Shown: positions 12,901 through 19,535 of the stretch, one piece after another
How positions within the stretch are numbered: the first letter of the stretch is position 1
Layout of the letters: each line of letters opens with the position of its first letter
NCBI GenBank assembly: GCA_000934455.1
Contig: KN885419.1
Location: forward strand, 1 to 25,172
Source of the DNA: Apostichopus parvimensis
Taxonomy: Eukaryota > Echinodermata > Holothuroidea > Aspidochirotida > Stichopodidae
Direction: 5' to 3'
Length of the DNA stretch: 25,172 nucleotides
The notes under the pieces: model-generated
Database searches by the model: none
Told to the model about the DNA's origin: nothing
What the model saw: the letters and a program-made list of their open reading frames with translations, nothing else
Translations under genes and position numbers: made by a program

Positions 12901-15900
12901 ACAAGAAGTATATCTGTCTTGAACCTTTACACTTAATATGTAGATCCAGCTTGGTGAGTGCAAGAATGCTATTGAAATTGGTCAAAGGTCACATTAGGTC
13001 AACAGGCATCAAAGTCTAAAAAACCTTTAAATATGATAACTAGCCATTAAGATTTTTTAATTATCCAAATGCTATGATTTTCTTTTGGTGAACATAGTTT
13101 GGTCAAATTCAGTTCAGTTAAGTTCTGTGAAGGAGCTCTATATAGGTATTCAACATTCCTGGCATCTGAAAAGGGAGATTAATCTTTCCGGATATTGAAA
13201 CATTTGGTTTCAAAATTCTATACTGTAAAATCCTTCATACAAATGAATGACATGGTTGATCGCCCACAAGGGATTGCTACAAACCATTTCTGGTTCTCAC
13301 TTAATTCTTGGACAAAATTTAACTCACTTGCTCTACATTAGTCAGATAGTTATTTTTGGGATTTTGAGCAACTTGTATGGCAAGCAATCGCAAAGTTAAC
13401 TGGCTTTTTGGTTATTAGATAATTTATCTCCTTAGATGACATGGGTCTCTGAAATTTCTAAAAACTGATATTAGAGAAAAAATAGAAAGAAACAGATTGG
13501 TCAAATTCCCATCTAGATAGCTCGTTCCATCGCTGGAGAAATAAAATCTTGATATTTAGTCATAATAATTTGGATAAGTTATCCCTTTAACAAAAAAAAC
13601 TGCAGTTACAGCTCTTAAAGGGTGTGAAGACTCGCGCAAAAAGAAACGTCTAAACCCAGTAATCTGACCTAGTTTCGAATGAGGTGTAACAGAAGTGTTA
13701 GACACCACCATCGATCCCAGAAAATACACACACAGCTTGCTACCGTCGTAACTAGACACTAGTGTACAGTCAGTACATACAGCTGCGGTCAATACCCACA
13801 GCACAGTGTACAAACGATACAGCGATGGACATCTCAGGTCCAGCTAAAGATAACAAGGTATCACGTTTCATTACTGTCTTCATGTTGTAGCAACAAGCAG
13901 AAAACTTCACTTGCAAGCAACGGAAAGTTAACTTTTTCAGAGCGCGGCATGCGGTTTGGGGCGAGTCTTCAATGCCTTTAAACTTCCACAAAAGATGTAC
14001 TAATGTTTTATAAGACAAAATATTTTATGGTTAATTTGCATCTCTTACTACTCCCACTATGACTTTGCTCTTCTACAGAATACGGCGGAAACTGGAAAAT
14101 GCTGCATTATTTCGCAAAGGACTTCTTCGCTCCGATATTAGCGTCTGGCAAAGAGGAGGATGGCCAGCTCTACGTGTATTCCATCACCGATGCGCGAGAT
14201 CTCAAAAACGTCACCATGATGATAACAATCAGGAAGTGGGCCAACATGTCATTTAATTGGGTCTGGCGGAAAGATTACTCCCAGGTACGCTGCTACACGG
14301 TCACATCCTCTCTGGATATCTTTGCGAGACGTCTCTCAGCAATCGAAATGTCTGTACTGTATAGGGAGCACCCCCACCTGAGGGCTGGTTAGCCGAGTTG
14401 CTGAGTCGGTTGATCCAAGTGGGGGTGGGGGTGAATTTCTATGAGTTACTGCAATTATGTCTCAATGCACATACCTGTGCACTTCTTTTGTAATTTTTAT
14501 TATAATTAATAATTATGTAGTATATATATGGTTCTCGGTAGTGGCGCAAGCTCTAAAGGCAGGAAAATAATGTTTCGATTTCTTTTCAACTTGTTATCAA
14601 CTTGTTATCATCCTTAAGAAATATTGACTTTAGCAATTCATATGCGGTTTGGATGGATAGTTAAGCTTTGCTAATATATTTTTTTTGGTCCTTGTTGTGC
14701 CGGGCCCGCCTAGGATGCGGGCCCAAAGCATTTTCCACGCAACACCATCATAGAATACACAGCTAGGGTGACCTCGAAATGCTTTGGGTAAACCTCTGAC
14801 AGAAACGACAAAATATTTTGTTTCTATGGTTCTCAGTTTGGTGTGATGATTTCCTTTAAGTCTTTAAGAGTCTTTCAGTTTCATTAGAGAAAAATCCTTT
14901 GTCAAACAACGTTAAATTAGCAATTGGGGTGATGGTAATATGGATCATATTTCACTATTTCGTTACTTTTTAGAAAAATTTATTAATAAATTTACAATGG
15001 GCAAACTGATTTATAATAAAAAATTCAAAATGAATAAAATAAGTGCCTTTGCTCTTTTTGAAGACTATTTGAAATACAGCGCCAACACACCGGATGTTCG
15101 GAAGGAGTTGCGTATTAAAGTCACCAAATAGGAGAAACATTTTATGTATTAAAACTAGAGAATAAATGTTATGATCTTATTGATAGGAGAAAAGTAAAGA
15201 AATTTTTGATGTTAAAAATAGAAAATAAATCTTATTATCTTGATATTAATAGGAGGGGGCACAACATTTTTTTTTATATTAAAAGTAGAGAAAAAATTTG
15301 ATTATCACCTCGATTTTCTTCTTTCCTTCTCCCAGAATGCAACGTCAAGTCAGCTGGTCTTTCAATACGACATGAAAACGCTACTGAAGGAAGGAAATTG
15401 CGAGGATCGCAATGCCTGCTTCCTGACCTTTGAAATATTCGAAGACGGGAAACTCATTTCCCCGACAAACCCATTCTTCTTGGCGTCTTTCAAGAATGCC
15501 GTTGGGCTTAAAGAGGCAGACGTCACAGTAAGAATCTTTTTTCACTCTTTTCACTCACAAAAAGCAGCTGTTTTGGGTGAATGTTGAAGCAATTCCCAGG
15601 GCCGTCTAGAGCAAGGTCGGGGATAATTATGTGGCCTTGCCCCCCACTCCCCCCCATCCATTTTACACACTTCGTAAAGTCATGGTACATTCATCAAGAA
15701 ATTTTTCTGGTACACTGAAAACCTGACCTGATCTATCCCTAGGCATACAGTGGGCCCTCTAATTGACTCGGGGGTCCCGTGGCTGTAACCCACCCACCCC
15801 CCACGTGATCCACCCTCTTGTCAGGCCTGACTATTTCATCCCCGACATGCACTAATGATAGCCTTCCTTTGCGTTTCTTGTCCGACCTGTCAACATTTGT

Positions 15901-17100
15901 TTTAAAGGATGAAACAAAACTTCCAACAGATTTGAAAATGACTGATTTGAATTTTCGACATGTGAATAAATACTCTGTAAAAGGTGTCCCCCAGGCCCAC
16001 AGAGTGCTTAGAATAATAAAAATAATTATAATAAATAACATTTATATAGCGCATAATACAAAAGTTTTTAAGCGCTTAATAAAGATCAAAAAGAAACAAA
16101 GCAAGCAACATTCATCTGAAGTAAAAAGTAATAATGGCTAGTATCTTAATTTGATTAAATTGCTATTTTTCTTTGAGTAATTTTCGGTAGAATTAGTCAA
16201 ATTGGCAACTGAATGGGGACGGTTACATTAAATAAAGGAACTGTTTGGTGCTATTTAATTAAAGAAATGACATTGTCATTACCCCCCCCCCCCCCCCACC
16301 GCCCATGTGTAACTAGTACAATATTTTACATCATAGATTTATACAAATGACAGTTCCCAAACAAGAGTTGCTATCTAAAACTAGGATATCTCCCCCAAAG
16401 ACTGAACAAGGTTTTCTCTTTGCTGTTTGGGAGGAGTTGTTCATTAGATTACTTTCATGTGAAGTTAAAGATGATGGTTGGATTCTGTGTCCCATTTTAA
16501 AGTACTGATATATAATTCCAAGAAAGAGAAAAAAAAATTTGATAAATTATGAAAAAAATGTTTGGGTCCAAATAGAGGTTATCAAGATGATACTTAACCT
16601 GACAAGGTACATGAATCCATCTATCCACCCCCCCCCCACTTCTTCCAGAAGCTTTTTTAAAAATGTTAGATATAAAATGGATTCTGTCATCTCTGCATTA
16701 ATATTGTAAAGCATATATAACCACTGTAACAATAACCTATTGTTCTTATTTCTTTTTTTTTGATGATAATGGTAACTCACAGGTAAAGAATGTAACACAG
16801 AAAACAAAGAACACCTTCAGTATTCAACTCCAGACCTCGGCCATCGCCCCCTTCACTTGGTTGGAGGTCACAGAGCTACCTCTGACCCTGGACGACACCA
16901 ACTTAAGCCTTGGAAGATTCTCAGACAATGGGTTCATCTTCCTGGATCCTTCGAGGGAAGTCGAGTTCTTCGCGTGGCAAGACATCTCCTTGGAGGACTT
17001 TAAGACCTCTTTGACGATAACCACGTTGAGCGATTTATATTCGAACGAAAAGAAAAGGAAACCCAACCTCATGAAGAAAAAGACGAGAGGGAATGTGTAG
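819..17100 (+). CDS. MANBA: Beta-mannosidase (GH2), C-terminal 623 codons, ten exons
   Basis: Gene-level entry. Joining 819-975, 4977-5281, 6609-6688, 7648-7838, 9702-9881, 11426-11523, 12333-12477, 14079-14284, 15336-15527 and 16783-17100 gives 1872 nt: 623 codons plus TAG, with compatible phase at every GT-AG junction. By family knowledge the enzyme is a lysosomal exo-glycosidase removing the terminal beta-linked mannose from N-glycan breakdown products. The sequence shows WWPHG near the start, then NWIPAD and RVWGGG of the barrel, the acid/base glutamate in GNNE (about residue 172 of this fragment), the nucleophile in ASEYG (about 268) and YWQLND late in the barrel. Residues after about 390 match the C-terminal Ig-like domains. 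Several N-glycosylation sequons (NVT, NFT, NTS, NMS, NAT) suit a lysosomal glycoprotein. About 250-280 N-terminal residues, including the signal peptide, must lie upstream. The gene appears intact; the odd points are its repeat-laden introns and a basic C-terminal extension. Confidence 0.96.
1025..1384 (+). mobile_element. TTAA-flanked MITE, copy 1 (360 bp)
   Basis: The termini AGGCATTGGAGACTC and, reverse-complemented from the right, AGGGTGTTAAGACTC form imperfect terminal inverted repeats. TTAA sits directly outside both ends (1021-1024, 1385-1388). A second copy lies inverted at 13619-13977. Target choice and AGG termini suggest a Kolobok- or piggyBac-type non-autonomous element; the superfamily is inference. 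It lies in a MANBA intron and has no transposase frame. Confidence 0.85.
1389..1849. other. MANBA intron, no feature seen
   Basis: AT-rich intronic sequence between the TTAA MITE and the large TIR element. No repeat, long frame or RNA-like structure was recognised. Confidence 0.5.
1852..4130. mobile_element. 2.28-kb TIR-bounded non-autonomous DNA transposon candidate
   Basis: The left end CAGTACCGCTCACGTATAAC (plus T) has a perfect 21-nt reverse complement at 4110-4130, and TA flanks both ends (1850-1851, 4131-4132). CAGT..ACTG termini with a TA target suit Tc1/mariner or pogo/Tigger elements. Subterminal zones (1860-2060 and 3975-4110) are rich in TATACG and TCTACGCG motifs; GGTGTCTACGCGGCGTCTAC is shared by both in direct orientation. 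The interior has no frame over about 110 codons and nothing transposase-like, so it would be non-autonomous. The alternative is two smaller related elements about 2 kb apart. Confidence 0.7.
4528..4893 (+). mobile_element. hAT-type MITE, copy A (366 bp, full length)
   Basis: It begins CAGGGGTTCCCTAACTGGGG and ends with TTAGGGAAACCCTG, the reverse complement of a CAGGG-type terminus. The 8-bp flanks ATCTATGC (4520-4527) and ATCTATAC (4894-4901) match at 7 of 8 positions, a hAT-like target duplication. It ends 83 bp before MANBA exon b. Confidence 0.92.
4977..5281 (+). CDS. MANBA: MANBA exon b: start of the catalytic TIM barrel
   Basis: The acceptor is ATTTCACCCAG|GTTAC and the donor ACAG|GTAAAA. 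This 305-bp exon (phase 1 in, phase 0 out) encodes [40 protein letters not shown] and [19 protein letters not shown]. These are the first barrel strands and active-site loops of GH2 beta-mannosidases. Its length is not a multiple of three, so skipping it would shift the frame and remove essential barrel structure. Inverted copies of one hAT MITE lie 83 bp upstream and 77 bp downstream, placing the exon in the loop of a potential pre-mRNA hairpin. GC content is visibly higher than in the flanking introns. Confidence 0.96.
5359..5740 (-). mobile_element. hAT-type MITE, copy B (382 bp), inverted relative to A
   Basis: This is the reverse complement of the family at 4528-4893 along its whole length, with an exact 8-bp target duplication CTGTATAG at 5351-5358 and 5741-5748. 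It carries a short extra repeat of a TAGTAC/CATAGTAGTA segment relative to copy A. It begins 77 bp after MANBA exon b. The separate target duplications show A and B inserted independently. Confidence 0.94.
5749..6247. other. MANBA intron, no feature seen
   Basis: AT-rich intronic sequence with scattered T runs. A 74-codon open frame at 6035-6259 has no recognisable protein character. Confidence 0.5.
6248..6381 (+). pseudogene. Duplicated, truncated copy of the MANBA acid/base exon with its acceptor
   Basis: Positions 6343-6381 repeat the first 39 bases of exon c ([13 protein letters not shown]), preceded by the same TTCTTTCTGCAG acceptor and about 40 bp of the same upstream intron. It breaks off at ATATGGG, just before the GNNE catalytic motif, and the next base starts a second copy of the ACATTTTATTT..GCCATGA segment (6248 and 6382), so the unit is a 134-bp tandem duplication. 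The second unit has about 130 extra bases (about 6436-6565) before the real exon. Used as an exon, it would read [20 protein letters not shown] and stop. Confidence 0.88.
6609..6688 (+). CDS. MANBA: MANBA exon c: catalytic acid/base exon
   Basis: The acceptor is CTTTCTGCAG|GTGAG and the donor AACTG|GTGAGT. The exon is 80 bp, phase 0 in and phase 2 out, and encodes [18 protein letters not shown] followed by NEAALRQNW. In GH2 mannosidases the glutamate directly after NN in this motif is the general acid/base. A truncated duplicate of its first half with its acceptor lies 266 bp upstream (6343-6381). Confidence 0.95.
6926..7204 (+). repeat. Degenerate ATGTT pentanucleotide repeat
   Basis: Imperfect runs of TTATG/TGTTA pentamers with interspersed TTTTA, GGTTA and TGTTG variants. 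Open frames here arise from the lack of stops in the repeat and are not genes. Confidence 0.85.
7205..7647. other. MANBA intron with an 11-C tract
   Basis: Unremarkable intronic sequence except for a homopolymer of 11 cytosines at 7431-7441. It ends in the acceptor of exon d. Confidence 0.5.
7648..7838 (+). CDS. MANBA: MANBA exon d: catalytic barrel
   Basis: The acceptor is TTTTTGCAG|GTACGG and the donor GATG|GTATGT. The 191-bp exon enters at phase 2 and leaves at phase 1. It encodes [18 protein letters not shown], a segment with [14 protein letters not shown], and ends [10 protein letters not shown]. The SSPSNG/SSPTNG strand before the nucleophile exon is conserved in animal beta-mannosidases. 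Its last bases and donor are copied 283 bp downstream. Confidence 0.95.
7831..8663 (+). repeat. 283-bp tandem duplication including an exon edge and splice donor, second unit interrupted
   Basis: 7831-8113 (last 8 bases of exon d, its donor GATG|GTATGTGATAACC and 275 bp of intron) is repeated from 8114. The second unit matches to about 8276, is interrupted by an unrelated ~224-bp insert, then resumes at ATAACCCTTCAATGCC and continues to about 8663 with an extra ~25-bp stretch. The copied donor at 8122 is intact. Using it would add intron with an in-frame stop (GAT GGT ATG TGA), so it should not be productive. Confidence 0.85.
8277..8500. mobile_element. Insert of unknown family within the duplicated unit
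   Basis: The segment is absent from unit 1 of the 283-bp duplication. It begins with a T-rich stretch (TTATTTGTTTTTTATTTTTT), contains an 11-C tract at 8467-8477 and carries TAGATAACCTTAAC twice. T-rich at one end suggests a reverse-oriented retroposon tail, but no target duplication or known SINE box was found. Confidence 0.4.
8929..9072 (+). repeat. Degenerate ~22-bp minisatellite (GGTGCCCCT..TTAATTT)
   Basis: About six loosely conserved units with the core TTGGTGCCCCTCCTTAAATT. The 63-codon frame reading [13 protein letters not shown] follows from this composition. Confidence 0.6.
9073..9701. other. MANBA intron, no feature seen
   Basis: AT-rich intron leading to the acceptor of the nucleophile exon. 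No repeat or structure was recognised. Confidence 0.5.
9702..9881 (+). CDS. MANBA: MANBA exon e: catalytic nucleophile exon
   Basis: The acceptor is TTTCTCTGAAG|TACAC and the donor AAACG|GTGAGT. The 180-bp exon encodes [20 protein letters not shown], then [18 protein letters not shown] and HRQHHENG. The glutamate in SEYG is the catalytic nucleophile of GH2 mannosidases by family knowledge. A 46-bp minisatellite starts only 12 bp after the exon edge. Confidence 0.95.
9894..10438 (+). repeat. 46-bp minisatellite, 12 units, directly behind a splice donor
   Basis: Units begin CATGACTGG at 9894, 9940 and so on through 10398, spaced 45-47 bp. Each carries GACTGGTTCCGTCAGTC, whose GACTG and CAGTC ends can pair, and most continue GTCGACCGACCATTCTGT. 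It starts 12 bp after the exon e donor. Open frames on the minus strand through the array ([10 protein letters not shown] and similar) are repeat artefacts. Confidence 0.93.
10439..11331. other. MANBA intron, no feature seen
   Basis: About 0.9 kb of AT-rich intron without recognisable repeats, frames or RNA-like elements. Confidence 0.5.
11332..11425 (+). repeat. Acceptor region with 24-C tract between duplicated 35-bp flanks
   Basis: CACAATCTCTCTATTAGTTA and its continuation to CTTTCATATC (ending 11362) recurs as CACAAACTCTCTATTAGTTA and its continuation (ending 11420), separated by 24 cytosines at 11363-11386. The second copy supplies the pyrimidine tract before CTCCAG of exon f. Confidence 0.85.
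11426..11523 (+). CDS. MANBA: MANBA exon f: barrel, short 98-bp exon
   Basis: The acceptor is CATATCTCCAG and the donor ACTCAG|GTAATA. Phase 1 in, phase 0 out. It encodes [20 protein letters not shown] and [12 protein letters not shown], continuing HHENG from the previous exon. The acceptor tract carries a 24-C homopolymer between two near-identical 35-bp segments. Confidence 0.93.
11524..12332. other. MANBA intron, no feature seen apart from C and T tracts
   Basis: It contains a 9-C tract at 11880-11888 and a T run at about 12266-12278. No other structure was recognised. Confidence 0.5.
12333..12477 (+). CDS. MANBA: MANBA exon g: end of the catalytic barrel
   Basis: The acceptor is ACCATTGCAG|ATATC and the donor ATCG|GTAATT. 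The 145-bp exon (phase 0 in, phase 1 out) encodes [20 protein letters not shown], then [18 protein letters not shown] and APTWASI. The GALYWQLND strand with its conserved tryptophan closes the active-site barrel in this family. Confidence 0.95.
12590..13045 (+). repeat. Degenerate ~150-bp tandem repeats carrying AGGTCA half-sites
   Basis: Three diverged units each contain a GATAACTCAAAAAGT-like start (12590, 12744, about 12896), a CAAGAAnCCTATTGAAATTGG segment and a GGTCAAAGGTCA segment. Unit 2 has a perfect AGGTCA-A-AGGTCA direct repeat at 12834-12846. Unit 3 has TGGTCA-A-AGGTCA at 12979-12991 and a further AGGTCA four bases on (12996-13001). Similar dispersed repeats occur in other marine invertebrate genomes as far as I recall; not verified here. 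Confidence 0.7.
13046..13614. other. MANBA intron, no feature seen
   Basis: AT-rich intron up to the inverted TTAA MITE. Confidence 0.5.
13619..13977 (-). mobile_element. TTAA-flanked MITE, copy 2 (359 bp), inverted relative to copy 1
   Basis: This is the reverse complement of 1025-1384 over its full length, flanked by TTAA at 13615-13618 and 13978-13981. Frames of 82-85 codons in it mirror a frame in copy 1 and are shared only because the elements are related. It ends 101 bp before exon h. Confidence 0.87.
14079..14284 (+). CDS. MANBA: MANBA exon h: start of the C-terminal Ig-like domains
   Basis: The acceptor is TGCTCTTCTACAG|AATAC and the donor CCCAG|GTACGC. The 206-bp exon enters at phase 1 and leaves at phase 0. 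It begins [20 protein letters not shown], the conserved exit from the barrel, then [20 protein letters not shown] and [21 protein letters not shown]-type MITE ends 101 bp upstream of the exon. Confidence 0.94.
14702..14788. repeat. Two overlapping inverted repeats in a MANBA intron
   Basis: GGGCCCGC at 14702-14709 pairs perfectly with GCGGGCCC at 14717-14724 across a 7-nt loop. Overlapping it, CCCAAAGCATTT (14722-14733) pairs with AAATGCTTTGGG (14777-14788). The two stems share three bases. The rest of the intron (14285-14701) is otherwise plain. Confidence 0.6.
15131..15315 (+). repeat. Three degenerate ~60-bp AT-rich repeats before exon i
   Basis: Units beginning AGGAGAAA/AGGAGGGG at about 15131, 15186 and 15250 each contain a TATTAAAAxTAGAGAATAAA-like core. 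The last runs into the pyrimidine tract of the exon i acceptor. A 63-codon frame at 14940-15131 just upstream has no recognisable homology. Confidence 0.5.
15336..15527 (+). CDS. MANBA: MANBA exon i: C-terminal Ig-like domain
   Basis: The acceptor follows a strong pyrimidine tract (TTCTTTCCTTCTCCCAG) and the donor is GTCACA|GTAAGA. It is 64 whole codons, phase 0 to 0: [59 protein letters not shown] and ADVT. The SPTN..FLASFK..VGL pattern matches the C-terminal region of animal beta-mannosidases. Two cysteines flank EDRNA and may form a disulfide. Confidence 0.93.
15528..16782. other. MANBA last intron: C tracts and a short dispersed-repeat-like segment
   Basis: It holds homopolymer C tracts of 16 (16282-16297) and 10 (16628-16637) and an AT-rich segment at 16010-16080 with AATAATAAAAATAATTATAA followed by TTTATATAGCGC and a nearby AAGCGCTT. 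The latter resembles short dispersed elements common in marine invertebrates; that assignment is tentative. Open frames of 86-107 codons here have no protein character. Confidence 0.45.
16783..17100 (+). CDS. MANBA: MANBA exon j: terminal exon with basic tail
   Basis: The acceptor is GGTAACTCACAG and the frame (phase 0) runs to TAG at 17098-17100. It encodes [49 protein letters not shown] and [17 protein letters not shown] and GRFSDNGF are hallmark C-terminal segments of the family. Known mammalian enzymes end at about the LTDIY position; here 18 further residues follow ([19 protein letters not shown] after LY), eight of them lysine or arginine. Confidence 0.93.
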   Translation, partial: VKNVTQKTKNTFSIQLQTSAIAPFTWLEVTELPLTLDDTNLSLGRFSDNGFIFLDPSREVEFFAWQDISLEDFKTSLTITTLSDLYSNEKKRKPNLMKKKTRGNV

Positions 17101-17550
17101 CGAATACCGTACTTGGGTTCGATCTCATCAAAATAGAATGTGATGCAAAAAGTTGCGTATCACTTTTAAACGAATTATGAAAATTATAAAAATCATGAAA
17201 AATAATAGAAAGGAAACATGAACAGTACTAAAAGAAGTTCGGTGAGAGGGTCACCAGTCAATCATCGGTGAAATGTATTATGATTGAAGAAAAGGTTTCT
17301 ATATTCGTCGTTATTGATGAATAATCAAACTCAAAACGGAAGCACCCACATTCCTGCGTGATCTCGTTCGTCTCCGTTCCGTCGGATCGCATTCACGTCC
17401 GTTCGCTAGGGTCGGAGAAGAGGAGTCGGAGAAATGGGAGGGGAAAGGGGGGGGTAGATTTTGAGGGGGGTTCATATAACATTTGGATTGAGATACAGGG
17501 GAACTTATTTTTAGTTTTATTCAGCAGTTCTCTCCTGCTCACAAAATAAA
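17101..17550 (+). other. Putative MANBA 3' UTR with AATAAA
   Basis: The sequence after the stop has no competing frame of note. An AATAAA hexamer at 17545-17550 is the nearest canonical poly(A) signal. A G-rich run lies at 17436-17470. The transcript end is inferred only from the hexamer; later AT-rich sequence holds other possible signals. Confidence 0.5.
17436..17470 (+). other. G-quadruplex-capable run in the putative 3' UTR
   Basis: Runs of 3, 4, 8 and 6 guanines are separated by 1, 3 and 10 nt on the coding strand. In the inferred 3' UTR the RNA itself could fold. The pattern is seen directly; any role is inference. Confidence 0.5.
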
Positions 17551-18456
17551 CACAATGCAGTGGTTAATTAAAGATCACTGCAAAGTAGGCGAACTGGTGA
17601 AAATGAGTTTCCAGTTGAAAGTTGCTTCACTGCAACAATCAAATCGGTAAAATTCGAAAATTATGACAAGAAATTTCCATTTGAGACATCATTATGAAAA
17701 GGCTGTGATGTACATAAAACTGACTGAAATAATCAAATCTCGCCAAAAGAATTCCGTTTACGTTTCCAAATTTTGTTCAGTTTTAAAAAAAATTTCCCAT
17801 GCTAGATGTCTTTCCATTTTGTAAAAAAACAAATTTTGCTACAAAAATTATAAATATACATGGACAAAAAACATGGTATCTCTAGTTAAGCTTTTTTTGA
17901 CGTTAAGTGGCGGTGTTTTGATAAGATCTTCCGGTTCTTAATAACTAAGAAAAGAATAAGGAGTTTCTTAATAACAAACTTGCCTATTTTATTTGAAAAT
18001 GCCAGAAATTTTCCGATTTTTTTTTTGCTTTAATTAGCTGTTTATTTTTTAACCGTAGTACAAACAACGGGGTACATTAATTTACTCTAATTTTTTTATT
18101 TCATTAATTTTCTTTGTCTCTGCAAGTGTGTTCTGCCTGTCCTATCTCTGTGTGAACAACCAATTAATAATGTTCAAATATCATATTTTCAGAGAAAAAT
18201 AAGATGACGATTTTATGGTATGGTGTGTGGCAGCTGAGAAAAATTGTATTATGTGTCTAAGAATATTACATAATTTTTTTAAATAATTGTTGTTGAATAT
18301 GTGTATTTATATTGTATTCTTCAAAGTTTGTACCATGGTTTCTGTAAATGAAAGATATACCAGAATCTACTAACCACTGAACATTGGGCTTGTACAAGAC
18401 CGAATCATTCACATAATAAACCATGGTTGTTTTTCATTCAACACATAAATTAATAG
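17551..18456. other. Intergenic AT-rich sequence, no feature seen
   Basis: About 0.9 kb rich in A and T runs between the inferred MANBA poly(A) site and the 615-bp TIR element. No long frame was found on either strand. Confidence 0.5.
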
Positions 18457-19071
18457 CAGGGGCGTATCCAGGATTTTCTAACCCGGAGGGCGCCAATTAC
18501 TATCTAAGCGGAGCGCCACCATCGGTTGGCGCGCAGCGTACAAGAAAATTTCTGGTTTTGATACCCCCCAGATCACCGGAAATGACACTTCTCGGGCTTG
18601 AAATGACCGACCAGATGTCCACTTTTGCCTGAGAACCAAGAATATCCCAATAAGTTTTTTTTTCCATCCATAACCTTTTTGAAGATTGTCACCAGTCACA
18701 CATCATGTTCGACCTCATCGCATCTCCTGTGGATCATTGCTTTTTGTAGGTGATTCTACGTCGTGGCCCACAAGGTCTTGGTACTACGGGCAAAGGTCAT
18801 TAATTAAGTTTCGTAACTCATCGGGAAGCGATTAGAGGGTTGGGGCGTAGGGTTGTGGGCGCGCGTTTTCATGCAGATGGGAACAATCTCAAGAAGTGAT
18901 GGGTGCGTCCTTTTCTCCTTTTTCTCTCTTTCTTCTTTTTCTTTTCCCTTCCTTCCTCCCCTTGCTCCTCTTCCCCCCCCCCCCTTTTTCCCTTTTTCTT
19001 CTCTTTTTATTTGCTCTCTTTTTCTTACCCGGGGGGGGGGGCGCCCCAACGCCCCCCTGGATACACGCCTG
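18457..19071. mobile_element. 615-bp TIR element with internal pyrimidine tract
   Basis: The left end CAGGGGCGTATCCAGG and the right end CCTGGATACACGCCTG are inverted copies at 13 or more of 16 positions, and both are followed inward by GGGCGCC-type sequence. The CAGGGG terminus suggests a hAT-like MITE, but the flanking 8-mers do not match, so no target duplication is supported. From about 18908 to 19030 the + strand is almost entirely pyrimidine, ending in a C run and then a G run (19031-19041). Four overlapping frames through it are composition artefacts. Confidence 0.7.
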
Positions 19072-19530
19072 CTTTTGTACTTTTCTATTAAACATATTTA
19101 AGAAATGCGCTATACTTTCTTTCTTCGTATGGCAGATAATTGACATTGTTACTGCAAATGAATTGTGATATTTGGTAGGATTTTCATAATTTCTTTCTTT
19201 ACATTCAGTTTTGATCGCGATATTTGACATACGGCAAGGCAGTTTCACGAAATTTAAACTATCAGCAAAGCAAACGAATAGGCGCGCATAAATGCGCTAG
19301 TTTGTATCATTATTAAGTGTATACGAACGCACAGTATAAAGCCATGTTATTAAAAGCATGCGCGCGCCGGCGGGCGCGTGTTCTGGCTTCACATTTGTAT
19401 ATGTGTGTAAGAAGAACAGACGTTAGTATACTAAAGCATAGTAAGTTGACGACGAGCGCGTCCTAGTTGTATTGTCAGTCTGCCCGATCCGTGCTAATAA
19501 AAATAATAGCCTATAGCAACTGTTGATTCG
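19072..19530. other. Intergenic sequence with a short CpG-rich patch
   Basis: Mostly AT-rich. A 28-bp patch at 19358-19381 is almost pure alternating GC (ATGCGCGCGCCGGCGGGCGC). No gene was recognised. It lies 400 bp upstream of the next gene's start and may belong to its promoter region. Confidence 0.4.
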
Positions 19531-19535
19531 ATCTT

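Noticed and set aside
13556..14018. Minus-strand frames of 82-85 codons, similar to the frame at 1050-1232
   Set aside because: They are shared only because both lie in the TTAA MITE; too short and without transposase features.
14390..14430. tRNA-like text GGTTAGCCGAGTTGCTGAGT
   Set aside because: It loosely recalls an A box, but no B box, anticodon arm or acceptor stem could be built.
18804..19248. Several overlapping 60-119-codon frames on both strands
   Set aside because: Low-complexity F/P/S or K/R/G text generated by the pyrimidine tract of the TIR element.
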